Below are positions 36,020 to 44,006 of a stretch of DNA of 64,000 bases, piece by piece (positions within the stretch are counted from its first letter, which is position 1; each line of letters begins with the position of its first letter). The stretch is from Thermoanaerobaculia bacterium (GTDB lineage Bacteria > Acidobacteriota > Thermoanaerobaculia > Multivoradales > JAHEKO01): positions 156,777-220,776 of the forward strand of contig CAMYOG010000006.1 in assembly GCA_947259925.1 (NCBI GenBank). The letters are read 5' to 3'. The notes beneath the pieces were generated by a model. It saw only the letters and a program-made list of their open reading frames with translations, searched no databases and was not told the origin of the DNA. The position numbers and the translations under genes are program-made.

Positions 36020-36673
36020 ATGAACGCGTTCATGACCTGGGTTGCGGACAATCTAGGCACCGTCCTCGTCGGTGGCCTGCTGGTCGCGACCGTAATGCTC
36101 CTTCTGGGTGCCCGGGCGACCTGGAGATCCGCGAAGAGGCTGCGTACTCCTCCCCGTGCGTACGTACCGTTCTTGCTGTCGGTGATTCTCCTGGCGGCGG
36201 GCGGCGGCGGCATCGCGCTGTTCAGCAGTGGACTGATCGAGATCGGACCTGACATCTGGGCCCAGCGCGGGATGCTCGGCGAGCCGGCTCCGGAGCTCGG
36301 GTTCGCGTTCGTCGAGAGCGACCAGCGTGGCCGCCTCGCCGACTTCCGCGGTCAGGTCGTACTGGTCAACGTCTGGGCGACGTGGTGCCCGCCGTGCATC
36401 GCGGAGATGGCCGACCTCGACCGCCTCCAGTCGACCTACGCCGATCTAGGGCTGGTGGTCCTGCACGTTTCGGACGAGGATCGCGACAAGCTCCTGACCT
36501 GGCTCGAGGAGCGGCCGGCCTCGACGCTGCACGCCTACGTTCAGCCGTTGCCGTGGCCCGAGCCGGGCCGGCCGACCTCCTACGTCGTGGACCGCGAGGG
36601 TACGGTGCAACAGGTGCTGCTCGGTCAGCGCTCGTACGAGCAGTTCGAAGTCGAGATCCGGCCCCATCTATAG
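36020..36673 (+). CDS. TlpA-like membrane-anchored thiol-disulfide oxidoreductase
   Basis: A 217-residue thioredoxin-fold protein. Two N-terminal hydrophobic helices (about 12-30 and 50-70) anchor it, and the domain from about 86 has LVNVWATWCPPCIAEM with the redox pair C123/C126. The cis-proline region is GRPTSYVVDREG. This is the TlpA/ResA type, acting outside the membrane in cytochrome maturation or disulfide reduction. It could serve the c-type cytochromes of this genome, but nothing in its neighbourhood ties it to them. Confidence 0.87.
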   Translation: MNAFMTWVADNLGTVLVGGLLVATVMLLLGARATWRSAKRLRTPPRAYVPFLLSVILLAAGGGGIALFSSGLIEIGPDIWAQRGMLGEPAPELGFAFVESDQRGRLADFRGQVVLVNVWATWCPPCIAEMADLDRLQSTYADLGLVVLHVSDEDRDKLLTWLEERPASTLHAYVQPLPWPEPGRPTSYVVDREGTVQQVLLGQRSYEQFEVEIRPHL

Positions 36674-36684
36674 GTGGTCGATCT

Positions 36685-37428
36685 TCAGTCGTCGGACTGC
36701 CGGATCCGATGGCGGACGAAGCTCGCCAGCCGGGCCCTGCCGTCGCCTTCGAGCCTGACCAGACGCATCGCCATGCCGGTGACCATCTCGGTGTCCGGCT
36801 GCGTGTGGCGCACCACCTCGGCGAGACCGTGGATCGGGTCGTCGGATTCGGGGAGCTTGAGGGCGAACTTCGAACGTGAGCCGATCGGGAGCGGCTTGGT
36901 GGTCTGTAGCAGCAGGCCGCTCTCCGAGACATTGACCGTCTGGAACACGCGCCAGCCGGTGTCACTCCCGACCCCTATGCGCGTCTCCATCAGCATCCTC
37001 GAGGTGGCGCGGATCGCTCCCCCGAGGAGCTCGTTGAGCGCACTCTCGAACCCCCCCGGATCCCCATCCAGGCTGACTACGTGGGCGTGATCGTCTTCGA
37101 GCTTCTCCAGCAGCTCGGCCCGTCGGTCCTCGCGAGTCACGGCGAGGAGTTGCGCCTGGCGGGAGGCGCACTTCAGCGAACGGAGCCGCGAGTGGAACTC
37201 ACCGAAACCGAGATCGCTCAGCGGATACTGTGAGACGACCACGTCGTAGCCGCGCTCATGGGCAAGGGTGAGCCCATGCCTGCCGCTCTTGACTCTGGTG
37301 AGCGCCAGATCCGAGCGCTCGGTCAGCGGCTCCATGAACGCGAACACGCGGCTGTTGGCGACCATCGCCAGAACCGTGATCGTCGGATTGATGTCCAGAT
37401 CGGTCGTCGACGCCGGGTTACCGTTCAA
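36685..37428 (-). CDS. PilZ domain protein with receiver-like N-terminus
   Basis: A 247-residue cytoplasmic protein. The C-terminal part (about 145-240) fits a PilZ domain: [15 protein letters not shown] contains the NxSxxG c-di-GMP motif, followed by [13 protein letters not shown]. The preceding RxxxR motif is not clear (only spaced arginines in SRMLMETR), so c-di-GMP binding is uncertain. The N-terminal part resembles a response-regulator fold ([15 protein letters not shown]) without an obvious phospho-acceptor set. The longest start is TTG 37428, overlapping the sulfurtransferase stop by 11 bases; a later ATG at residue 22 is possible. Confidence 0.65.
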   Translation of the reverse strand: MNGNPASTTDLDINPTITVLAMVANSRVFAFMEPLTERSDLALTRVKSGRHGLTLAHERGYDVVVSQYPLSDLGFGEFHSRLRSLKCASRQAQLLAVTREDRRAELLEKLEDDHAHVVSLDGDPGGFESALNELLGGAIRATSRMLMETRIGVGSDTGWRVFQTVNVSESGLLLQTTKPLPIGSRSKFALKLPESDDPIHGLAEVVRHTQPDTEMVTGMAMRLVRLEGDGRARLASFVRHRIRQSDD

Positions 37429-38278
37429 TCGGGACCCCCACGAGATTTCCCCACTCGGTCCAGCTGCCGTCGTAGTTGCGCACGTCGGAGAAGCCGAGCA
37501 GGCAGGAGAGCACGAACCAGGTGTGACTCGCGCGCTCGCCGATGCGGCAATAGGTGATCACCTTCTCCTGGGGCCGAAGCCCGTGCTCCTCGACGTAGAC
37601 CGCGCGCAGCTTGTCGGCGGCTTTGAACGTACCGTCCTCGTTGATGCTGACCTTCGCCGGCACGCTCATCGCGCCCGGGATGTGACCGCCGCGCAAGGCA
37701 CCTTCGTCCGGGTACTCCAGCATGTGCCGGCGTGTGCCGTTGAACTCTAGAGGGGTGCGCGTGTCGACCAGAGGTAGCCCGGCTTCGGCGTGGGCCAGCA
37801 CCTCGTCGCGAAACGCGCGCATCGAGCTGTCCCTGCGCTGCGGCGTGGGATAGCGGGTAGCGGCGATCTCCGGCTCCACGCCGGTCAGCAAGCGACCCTC
37901 TCGTTCCCACTTCAGCCGTCCGCCGTCCATCACCTTGGCTCGGGAGTGCCCGAAGAGTTGAAAGACCCAGTAGGCGTAGGTCGCCCACCAGTTGTGGCTG
38001 TCGCCGTAGAAGACGACCGTGGTCTCGGGCGTGATTCCGATGCGCTCGGCCATCGACGCGAACGCCTGCGAGCTCACGTTGTCACGCCGGATCTGATCGT
38101 TCAGGTCGCGGGCCCAGTCGACCTCGACCGCTCCTGAGATGTGACCCAGCGGGTAGACCAGCGGGTCCGAGTTCGATTCCACGATGCGTAGGTCCGGCCG
38201 CTCGAGATTCTCGGCGACCCACTCGGTGGACACCAGAACGTCGGGAACAGCGTAGCCCCGGTTGTCGATCTTGGTCAT
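37418..38278 (-). CDS. Two-domain sulfurtransferase (rhodanese)
   Basis: A 286-residue thiosulfate or 3-mercaptopyruvate sulfurtransferase with tandem rhodanese domains. The N-terminal inactive domain has [21 protein letters not shown] and [10 protein letters not shown]. The C-terminal domain has [21 protein letters not shown] and the active loop [10 protein letters not shown] with catalytic Cys244. The loop CRIGERA is the type seen in actinobacterial and proteobacterial SseA/CysA-like enzymes. ATG 38278 gives the normal family length; a 16-residue upstream extension is unsupported. Confidence 0.92.
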   Translation of the reverse strand: MTKIDNRGYAVPDVLVSTEWVAENLERPDLRIVESNSDPLVYPLGHISGAVEVDWARDLNDQIRRDNVSSQAFASMAERIGITPETTVVFYGDSHNWWATYAYWVFQLFGHSRAKVMDGGRLKWEREGRLLTGVEPEIAATRYPTPQRRDSSMRAFRDEVLAHAEAGLPLVDTRTPLEFNGTRRHMLEYPDEGALRGGHIPGAMSVPAKVSINEDGTFKAADKLRAVYVEEHGLRPQEKVITYCRIGERASHTWFVLSCLLGFSDVRNYDGSWTEWGNLVGVPIER

Positions 38279-38408
38279 TGTCACTCCTGATCCCGAGCCC
38301 AGCGGGCTCATCTGCGGAAACCACAACCGCCAGGCAAGACGCTAGCAGCCAGCGCCGGCCCCCGCAGTGATGTGTACAACGTCGCCGGATAGGGAATATG
38401 GGCGGTTC

Positions 38409-38430
38409 CCTGTAGGTCATCGCCTACAGG
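38409..38430. repeat. Perfect inverted repeat in a 295-base intergenic region
   Basis: CCTGTAGG (38409-38416), loop TCATCG, CCTACAGG (38423-38430): a perfect 8-base stem. It lies in the gap between the methyltransferase (ends 38574) and the sulfurtransferase (starts 38278), both on the minus strand. No T-run follows on either strand, so an intrinsic terminator is doubtful; an operator upstream of the sulfurtransferase is as likely. The rest of the gap (38279-38573) shows no gene or RNA I can recognise. Confidence 0.45.
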
Positions 38431-38573
38431 CTCGAGCTTGGCCGGCGTTGGCGCTCGCGCCACTCCGCATCGGTAGTCACCCACCACGACCTCGGGTTTA
38501 GGCGATCCCCGCCTGGGCGACCGCACTCCTGGGCGCACCCGAGCCTACGCTCAATCGGTTGTTGCGGCTGTAG

Positions 38574-39146
38574 CTACGATGACCGGGAGAGGCTGTCGGT
38601 GCCTCGCCTGAATGCGGGGAGAAACATCGGCGTTCTCCTTCGATACTCGGTGTACGCCTCGCCCAAACGCTTCTCCAGCTCCGGCTCCTCGATCTGCCGC
38701 AGCTCCCATGCGTTGATCAGCACGTACAGTGGTGTGAAGAAGCACACCAGTGAGACGGAGTCGAGGGCGAAGCCAATCCCGAAGAGGAGCAGGAAGACCC
38801 CCGTCACCATCGGGTTCCTGGCGTACCGGTAGGGCCCTGTCTCGACCAGCACCGGTGGCGGGTTGAAGGGCACCGGCGTTCCCTTGACCTTGAGGAAGTG
38901 GAAGGCAGACCAAGCCGTGACGGCAAGCCCGATCGCGATGAGGGGCATCGACACCGGCAACCTGGCACCTGCCGGCAGGAGACCGGGGAGTTCGAACACC
39001 CTGTCCACCAGCAGTGCGACGAACACGAAGAACGCCGTGAAGAGCCCGAAGACGATGACCCCGATCGGAGTTAAGAGCGTCCGAGTCCGTCTGGCACCTG
39101 TCGCCGCCTTGTAGAGCAAGTCGACCCAGCCGTCACGGAGACTCAT
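38574..39146 (-). CDS. Isoprenylcysteine/phospholipid methyltransferase-like membrane protein
   Basis: A 190-residue integral membrane methyltransferase of the ICMT/PEMT superfamily. Hydrophobic segments at about 27-48, 65-82 and 115-142 are joined by the SAM-binding signature LVETGPYRYARNPMVTG. The C-terminal ELRQIEEPELEKRLGEAYTEYRRR carries the conserved E..L...fG..Y..Y motif. The acceptor (lipid amine, isoprenoid or other) is unknown. Confidence 0.85.
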   Translation of the reverse strand: MSLRDGWVDLLYKAATGARRTRTLLTPIGVIVFGLFTAFFVFVALLVDRVFELPGLLPAGARLPVSMPLIAIGLAVTAWSAFHFLKVKGTPVPFNPPPVLVETGPYRYARNPMVTGVFLLLFGIGFALDSVSLVCFFTPLYVLINAWELRQIEEPELEKRLGEAYTEYRRRTPMFLPAFRRGTDSLSRSS

Positions 39147-39205
39147 GCTCGATCCTCACCGAGGCGTGACGCACAACGGGGCAGTCCACGACTCGCGTCC
39201 ACCGG

Positions 39206-40189
39206 CTACTGCACTCGATAGCTCTGGTCCTGGATCAGACCTCCGAGCGCGTCGATCGGACCGTCGCAGTTTCTGAAGTTGACCGGCACGTCCTGACCCT
39301 CGACCGATGGGTCTCCCCGGAACACCACGAAGTGGAGGTGCGGCAGGATGGTGCCCGACATGGCGGCGCGCGCGATCGTGTCGCCCTGCGCTACGCGTGC
39401 ACCCACCGCCACCGGCACGCTGTCCCGCATGAGGTGAATGTAGGAGGCCACGGTGCCGTCGTCGTGCTCGATCTTGAGATAGTTGGCGTTTGGCCACGGC
39501 GAGTCGTTGGCGAGGCTGTCTCTCAGCTCGAGCACCGTGCCGCCTCGCGCCGCGATGATCTCCGCGCCCAGAGGTAGGTCGAAGTCGTAGGCGAATTCGT
39601 TGCGGTGGGTGCTGTAGAGATAGCAGTACGTCTGGCTGACCACGGACTCGCGTCCAGGCGGGAACGGAAGGATGTAGGGCGACCGTTCCGGCTTGCCGAA
39701 CCGGGCGCGGTCGAGGCACTCACCAGCCTGCGGCGGCTGATTCGGAGTCGTTTCCACCTGCCACCGGCGCAGTAGCTTCTTGCACTGCCGGCCCTTGAGG
39801 GACCGGCCGGTGAAACCGAAGTTCGACGCCTGTCCATCGATCGTGATGAGGCCCGCACCCCCGATCGTGTCTCGGCTACCTTCCTGCTCGACCTGCCCTC
39901 GTGATCGGATCTCTATGCGGACACCGTCTTGCTCGTAGCTGAACTCGAGCGCGAAGGTGTCGGCGGAGGTCGGAGTCCATTCTCCGCACAACCCACCGAG
40001 GGTGCAGACACCTTTGTCCTTGAACTTCAGGCAGTCCGCGTCCCACTCATAGGGATCCGACAGCCCCAACAGCATCGTGAAGTAGGTCTGGTTGCGTGGC
40101 GGCTGGGCCGGGGTGGGAGTGGCGCCCCAGAAGAAAAGAGTGGCACACCCCGCGGCCGCCATGGCGATGAAGCGCGCAGTTCTGGTCAT
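39206..40189 (-). CDS. Secreted M23-family peptidase (LytM-like)
   Basis: A 327-residue exported protein. The signal peptide (FIAMAAAGCATLFFWGATPTPA) starts from ATG 40189. The middle part is a unique domain with four Cys (DADCLKFKDKGVCTLGGLCG). The C-terminal M23 domain shows HRNEFAYDFDLPLGAEIIAARGG, the zinc-site Hx(6)D region, then GDTIARAAMSG and PHLHFVVFRG with the HxH zinc and catalytic histidines. Members cleave peptidoglycan cross-links or are catalytically dead scaffolds; here the metal residues seem intact. Confidence 0.82.
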   Translation of the reverse strand: MTRTARFIAMAAAGCATLFFWGATPTPAQPPRNQTYFTMLLGLSDPYEWDADCLKFKDKGVCTLGGLCGEWTPTSADTFALEFSYEQDGVRIEIRSRGQVEQEGSRDTIGGAGLITIDGQASNFGFTGRSLKGRQCKKLLRRWQVETTPNQPPQAGECLDRARFGKPERSPYILPFPPGRESVVSQTYCYLYSTHRNEFAYDFDLPLGAEIIAARGGTVLELRDSLANDSPWPNANYLKIEHDDGTVASYIHLMRDSVPVAVGARVAQGDTIARAAMSGTILPHLHFVVFRGDPSVEGQDVPVNFRNCDGPIDALGGLIQDQSYRVQ

Positions 40190-40333
40190 CAGCCTTCTCC
40201 CGTGTCTCCGGCACAAGTAACACCCGAGTCATATGCACGGAATACCCAAGGGGGCGGGGCCGACCCGCCACACGGTGTTCGAGGCGAGATCAGCTTGGCT
40301 TCGAGAGGCGAGACGGGCCGCGCCTCAGCGTGC

Positions 40334-41500
40334 TCATCCGGCGAGCAGCTCGCCGATCGCCTCGAGAACGCGCCGCGTCGCCGCGATCTCCGGGTGGTCA
40401 CAGTTGATCTGGACCGCGATCGAGAAGCCGTGGTCGGGGAAGTGGAGCGTGTCGGACATGTATCCGGGGAAAAAGCCGCTGTGGCCGTAGGCGGTACCGA
40501 GTGAATCGCTCCGCCAGACCTCCAGACCCATCGCGTACTCGTAGCCCGGGTAGCCGAGACTCCGGGGATCGGCGGTCATCTGCTCGAGCGCTGCCCGTGA
40601 CATCACCTCACCGGCGAAGAGCAGGTGCACCCAGCGGGCGAGATCGCTCGCCGTGGTCACCAGGCCGCCCCCGGTCCACTCGATCTGGGGGTTGAGGACG
40701 AGGGTCTGATCGGTCGCCACCTGGCGGGCGGTGCGCTCACCCAGCGCCACTTCGGGCGCCAGCTCTTCGAGACCGTAGGAGCCGAGCGCGAACGAGTACC
40801 CCGGCACCAGTCCGGCGAGCTCGAGCCGATCGGAGGGCTCGGTGCTATCCAGCTGGAGCTCTTTCAGCATCGAGCGGACGAGTGACTCGTAGCTGTTGCC
40901 GGCTCCGGTCTCGATCGCCAGGCCGGCCACGATGTAGTTGGCGTCGGTGTAGTGGAAACCAGTTCCAGCCTCGAACAGCGGCTCGGCGCCGTCGAGCGCC
41001 GCCAGCCGATCGGCCCGACTCCACACCCTCGTCGGCTCCGCCTGCAAGAGGGCGCGCACGTCTTTGTCGATCCACTCCGGCACTCCGGCGGTCTGATTCA
41101 ACAGCATGCGCAGCGTGAACGCCCGCGCGTTGGGCACTCGATCGAAGCCCTCGACCGCACCCATCCAGGTGAAGACCGGTCGGTCCAGCTCGAGCCTCCC
41201 CGTCTCGGCCAGGCGCAGCGCCAGGGCGGCGACGAAGCTCTTGCCGATGCTCCCGGACATCAATCGATCGTCGGGCGTCATCGGAATCTCGCCGACCACG
41301 TCGCCGAGCCCGGTGGCGATCGCGAACGAGTCGCCGTCCGCCAGGACGACCGCCAACGTCGCGCCCGGGAAACCCATTTCCGCCGCGAGGGCGTCGAGCC
41401 GCTCCTGCACCGCGGCGACGAGGGACGGCTCGACGGCGCCGAGGGTGGTGGGAAGCGCCAGAAGGCTCAACCCAACCAGACCGGCGGTCACGATCCTCAT
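40334..41500 (-). CDS. Secreted serine hydrolase of the beta-lactamase/class C family
   Basis: A 388-residue protein with signal peptide (residues 1-22, from ATG 41500) and a class C beta-lactamase/D-alanyl-D-alanine carboxypeptidase fold. The nucleophile motif is SIGK (S84, K87), the second motif region reads HYTDANYIVAG where YSN is usual (here Y-T-D), and the third is HSGFFPGY replacing KTG. Such proteins are esterases or peptidases as often as beta-lactamases, so no antibiotic role is implied. An upstream GTG extension of 38 residues is Cys-rich and unlikely. Confidence 0.83.
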   Translation of the reverse strand: MRIVTAGLVGLSLLALPTTLGAVEPSLVAAVQERLDALAAEMGFPGATLAVVLADGDSFAIATGLGDVVGEIPMTPDDRLMSGSIGKSFVAALALRLAETGRLELDRPVFTWMGAVEGFDRVPNARAFTLRMLLNQTAGVPEWIDKDVRALLQAEPTRVWSRADRLAALDGAEPLFEAGTGFHYTDANYIVAGLAIETGAGNSYESLVRSMLKELQLDSTEPSDRLELAGLVPGYSFALGSYGLEELAPEVALGERTARQVATDQTLVLNPQIEWTGGGLVTTASDLARWVHLLFAGEVMSRAALEQMTADPRSLGYPGYEYAMGLEVWRSDSLGTAYGHSGFFPGYMSDTLHFPDHGFSIAVQINCDHPEIAATRRVLEAIGELLAG

Positions 41501-41654
41501 CGAGCTCCGATCATCGCACGCCGGGTGGCACCGCCTCGGCCAGGACGCATTCCCACAGCCGTAGACCCCGTTGTGAAACCTCGCGAAGCGGCTTCTCCTT
41601 CCGCAGCCGCTCACCCGGCCGCTCGAGTGAAGACAGACGGCTTCGAGCGCTCAG

Positions 41655-41702
41655 GTCAATTATGCTTGACTCTAGGTAAAATATACTTTACCTTAGGTCA
41701 AA
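41655..41702. promoter_or_regulatory. Tandem palindromic operator upstream of the XRE regulator
   Basis: Two inverted repeats with identical 6-base spacing lie side by side: GTCAA-TTATGC-TTGAC (41655-41670) and AGGTAAA-ATATAC-TTTACCT (41674-41693). A further AGGTCAA half-site follows (41695-41701). The region is AT-rich in an otherwise GC-rich window and ends 35 bases before the regulator's GTG start. It looks like the promoter/operator of the XRE gene, probably bound by its own product. Confidence 0.65.
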
Positions 41703-41736
41703 GAGAGCGTACCTGATCACGGCCGAGGAACGAGCA

Positions 41737-41985
41737 GTGAACATCGTCATACGGAATCAAATCCGCAGACTGCGCTTCGAAAACGACGAGATGACCCAAC
41801 GAGAGCTGGCGCGCCGGGCGGGCTGCACGAGACAGACGATCCACGCGATCGAAGCAGCGAAATATGGGCCTTCGCTGGAGCTCGCGATGAAGATCGCCGA
41901 GGTGTTCGGCGTCGCTATCGACGATGTCTTTCAGTACGAGGTCACCTCCGGAGCGGAGGCTCGGCCGTCCCGAAGAAACCCCTGA
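41737..41985 (+). CDS. Small XRE-family helix-turn-helix regulator
   Basis: An 82-residue DNA-binding protein of the short Xre/YozG type. The helix-turn-helix is clear: MTQRELARRAGCTRQTIHAI, followed by the usual EAAKYGPSLELAMKIAEVFG and VAIDDVFQYE. The start is a GTG at 41737 with GAGGAA upstream. Genes of this type are typically followed by a small membrane protein gene, as here (42016). Autoregulation through the palindromes at 41655-41702 is inferred. Confidence 0.88.
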   Translation: MNIVIRNQIRRLRFENDEMTQRELARRAGCTRQTIHAIEAAKYGPSLELAMKIAEVFGVAIDDVFQYEVTSGAEARPSRRNP

Positions 41986-42015
41986 TCTGCTCCTCTATCC
42001 AACCTGGAGGCCTTG

Positions 42016-42465
42016 ATGAACGAGATCAGAGTCAAACGAATGCTACTCGCCGGTCTGGCCATGTTCGTGATGTGGGCCGCGGTGGAGTTCCTCGTGGAGC
42101 TGGTGCTCGGCCCGCTCCTGTTCGGGGACCTGATCCAGAAGAGATGGCTCGAAGCCACCAACATCAGTGCCTGGACCGGCTTGAACCAGGTCGTGAATCT
42201 CTTCGTCGGCTTGTTGAACTGCACGCTGCTGATCTGGCTCTATGCGTCGATACGACCGATGTATGGAGTGGGGACCAAGGCCGCCCTGATCACCAGCGCT
42301 TTCGGCATCGCCCTGGGGCTGTCTCTGGCCATCAATGCGATCAACCTGGGGTTGATTCCGCGCCAGATCGGTCTGTTGGAGGTGGGCTTTGTCGCCATCG
42401 AGTTTCCGATCGCCATGCTGGTCGGCGCGTCTGTCTATGAAGGAGCGGACGACCGAGCAGGGTGA
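42016..42465 (+). CDS. Four-helix membrane protein linked to the XRE regulator
   Basis: A 149-residue integral membrane protein from ATG 42016, with Shine-Dalgarno GGAGG six bases upstream. Hydrophobic segments are near residues 8-30, 52-76, 84-106 and 116-138. I recognise no catalytic motif. It lies 30 bases after the XRE gene and is probably co-transcribed with it. Small membrane proteins next to such regulators are often unknown-function (DUF) proteins. Confidence 0.7.
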   Translation: MNEIRVKRMLLAGLAMFVMWAAVEFLVELVLGPLLFGDLIQKRWLEATNISAWTGLNQVVNLFVGLLNCTLLIWLYASIRPMYGVGTKAALITSAFGIALGLSLAINAINLGLIPRQIGLLEVGFVAIEFPIAMLVGASVYEGADDRAG

Positions 42466-42589
42466 CCGGACCGCTCTCCCCAGGGCTTGGCGATCGGCTG
42501 CGAGGGTGCCGCGATCGCATATACTCCGCCCTCCGAAACAGGACCAAGCTACGCGATCTCCGATCGCAATCTCAGGCAGAGGAGCTCCC

Positions 42590-42976
42590 ATGCGCATCGC
42601 CTTGAACAGTGTGCTCGTCGAGGACCAGGAGAAGGCCCTCGCCTTCTATACCGAGGTGCTCGGTTTTCAGAAGAAGGAGGACATTCCGATGGGCGAGTTC
42701 CGCTGGCTGACCGTGGTCTCACCCGAGGACCCCCAAGGCACCGAGCTGGTGCTCGAGCCCAACGCCCACCCTGCCGCCGCGGCCTACCAGCAAGCGCTCA
42801 AGGCCGACGGCATTCCGCAGGCGTCGTTCTCGACCAGGGACGTGGAGGCCGAGGCCACCCGCTTGAAGGAGGCGGGCGTGGTCTTCACCACCGAGCCGAC
42901 CGCGATGGGTGAGACGGTGTTGGCGGCATTCGACGACACCTGCGGCAACTTGATCCAGATCTTCCAGGCCGACTGA
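42590..42976 (+). CDS. VOC (glyoxalase/bleomycin resistance) superfamily protein
   Basis: A 128-residue protein with the paired beta-alpha-beta-beta-beta modules of the vicinal oxygen chelate fold. The first module opens IALNSVLVEDQEKALAFYTEVLGF, and the last strand is the family-typical DDTCGNLIQIFQ. Candidate metal ligands are the E in GTELVLE and the final motif. ATG 42590 follows GAGGAG. Substrate unknown. Confidence 0.85.
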   Translation: MRIALNSVLVEDQEKALAFYTEVLGFQKKEDIPMGEFRWLTVVSPEDPQGTELVLEPNAHPAAAAYQQALKADGIPQASFSTRDVEAEATRLKEAGVVFTTEPTAMGETVLAAFDDTCGNLIQIFQAD

Positions 42977-42992
42977 GAATCTGACCGGCCTC

Positions 42993-43021
42993 TTGACACG
43001 GGCCTCCCAGTAAGCTGTAAT
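42993..43021 (+). promoter_or_regulatory. Consensus sigma-70-type promoter ahead of the riboswitch
   Basis: A perfect -35 TTGACA (42993-42998), a 17-base spacer and a -10 TGTAAT (43016-43021). This predicts a transcription start near 43028, just before the first conserved base of the GEMM riboswitch. The match is unusually good for this GC-rich window. Confidence 0.7.
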
Positions 43022-43032
43022 CTCCGTCGTAA

Positions 43033-43180
43033 TTCTCGAAACGGCACACCTGGGGAAACCCAGGGTCGCAAAGCCACGGGTCCTCGTTTCCTTCCCGCAG
43101 GGGCAGGGGCGGAAGAACGGGAAGGACCCCAAGATCGCCGGGCTGCCGAAGGAGGGAGAGTCGTCGTCTTCTACTCTCCC
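43033..43180 (+). ncRNA. GEMM-I (cyclic di-GMP-I) riboswitch with competing hairpin
   Basis: The aptamer hallmarks are ACGGCACACC, a GAAA-capped P2 hairpin (CCTGGG-GAAA-CCCAGG), then GTCGCAAAGCCACGGGTCC, and at the 3' side GCCGGGCTGCCGAAGG. The GCAAAGCC core and the GAAA tetraloop with its receptor strand are the signature of the GEMM motif. The base equivalent to Vc2 G20 is G, which favours c-di-GMP over cGAMP. P1 would pair TTCTC (43033-43037) with GAGGG (43152-43156). An alternative 7-base hairpin GGGAGAG/CTCTCCC (43154-43160/43174-43180) uses part of the same strand, so ligand binding and this hairpin are mutually exclusive. No U-tract follows, so control could be translational. Confidence 0.75.
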
Positions 43181-43240
43181 GGGCCGGGCGTCCGCGGAGG
43201 GCGCTCGACATCGACCGTTCAAGGGATAGGAGGTGAGACC

Positions 43241-43480
43241 GTGCCGAAGTTTATCGATACCCACCCGATGGAGCCGTTCACAGCGGACGAGCTGAACAAG
43301 CTGCAGCAGGCGCCGCCGGACGAGTTTGGGGTCACGCACCACGACATTCTCTTCAGTGAGAGGGACAACAAGATCTACTGCGTGCTGGACGCTCCGAGCG
43401 CCGAAGCGATCCACAAGCACCATGAGAAAGCCGGCATCAAGTGTGACTGGGTCCACGAGGTGAGGTCGACGCGTGACTGA
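43241..43480 (+). CDS. DUF4242 small protein under riboswitch control
   Basis: A 79-residue protein of the DUF4242 family (relatives include a Streptomyces nickel-binding protein, SCO4226), with a ferredoxin-like fold. Recognisable features are FIDTHPMEPFTADEL near the start, the KIYCVLDAPSAEAIHKHHEKAG motif, and a Cys/His-rich C-terminus (IKCDWVHEV). The start is GTG 43241 with GGAGGTGA seven bases upstream. It is the first gene after the GEMM riboswitch and probably its regulated target. Function unknown. Confidence 0.8.
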   Translation: MPKFIDTHPMEPFTADELNKLQQAPPDEFGVTHHDILFSERDNKIYCVLDAPSAEAIHKHHEKAGIKCDWVHEVRSTRD

Positions 43481-43553
43481 CGAATAGCACCCGGCTGCCT
43501 TGGCTGCGAGAGCCGGTCAGCTGAAGTGGATCGGATGACGTAGTAGCCGCGAC

Positions 43554-44006
43554 ATGCAAGAGGTGGATGGAATCGGCGGTTTCTTCTTTCGCTCGAAGGA
43601 TCCCCAGGCGCTCAGTCGTTGGTACGAGGAGCATCTCGGCGTCAAGCAGGTGCCAACCAGTTACGGGGAGGAGCCGTGACACCAGGCCGCGGGACCGACG
43701 GCGTTCGCGGCGTTCGAGGCCGACTCGCAGATGATCGGCCCGCCCGAGCACACCTGGATGATCAACCTCCGGGTCAGCGACCTCGACGCGATGGTCGAGC
43801 AGCTGCGCGCGGCGGGCGTCGGTGTCGAGGTCGACCCCGAGACGTACCCGAACGGCCGCTTCGCCCAGACCGAGGATCCGGAGGGGAACCGGATCCAGCT
43901 GTGGCAGCCCACCGAAAGGCCCGCCGGGGCGCCGGGTCCTGGTCGGCGGACGTTGCACGAGGGGCGTGAGAGACTCGGCCCATCGCGGCTCGACCCCGCG
44001 CCTTGA
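43554..44006 (+). pseudogene. VOC-family protein interrupted by an in-frame TGA
   Basis: From ATG 43554 a VOC domain begins normally (GIGGFFFRSKDPQALSRWYE, EHLGVKQVPTSYGEEP) but meets TGA at 43677-43679. The same frame then continues with clear VOC sequence: HQAAGPTAFAAFEADSQMIG, INLRVSDLDAMVEQLRAAGV, and the closing PNGRFAQTEDPEGNRIQLWQP. Family relatives usually carry Trp at this place, so a TGG-to-TGA change would explain it. The tail after TERPAG is not conserved. Either a recent nonsense mutation or a sequencing error. Its end overlaps the next gene. Confidence 0.7.

Noticed and set aside
40334..41500. Antibiotic-resistance beta-lactamase
   Set aside because: The fold matches, but motif 2 and 3 are atypical and most relatives are esterases or peptidases; resistance is not supported.
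43677..43679. Selenocysteine codon in the VOC protein
   Set aside because: Family position is usually Trp, no selenoprotein context is known for it, and I see no obvious SECIS-like hairpin directly after the TGA.
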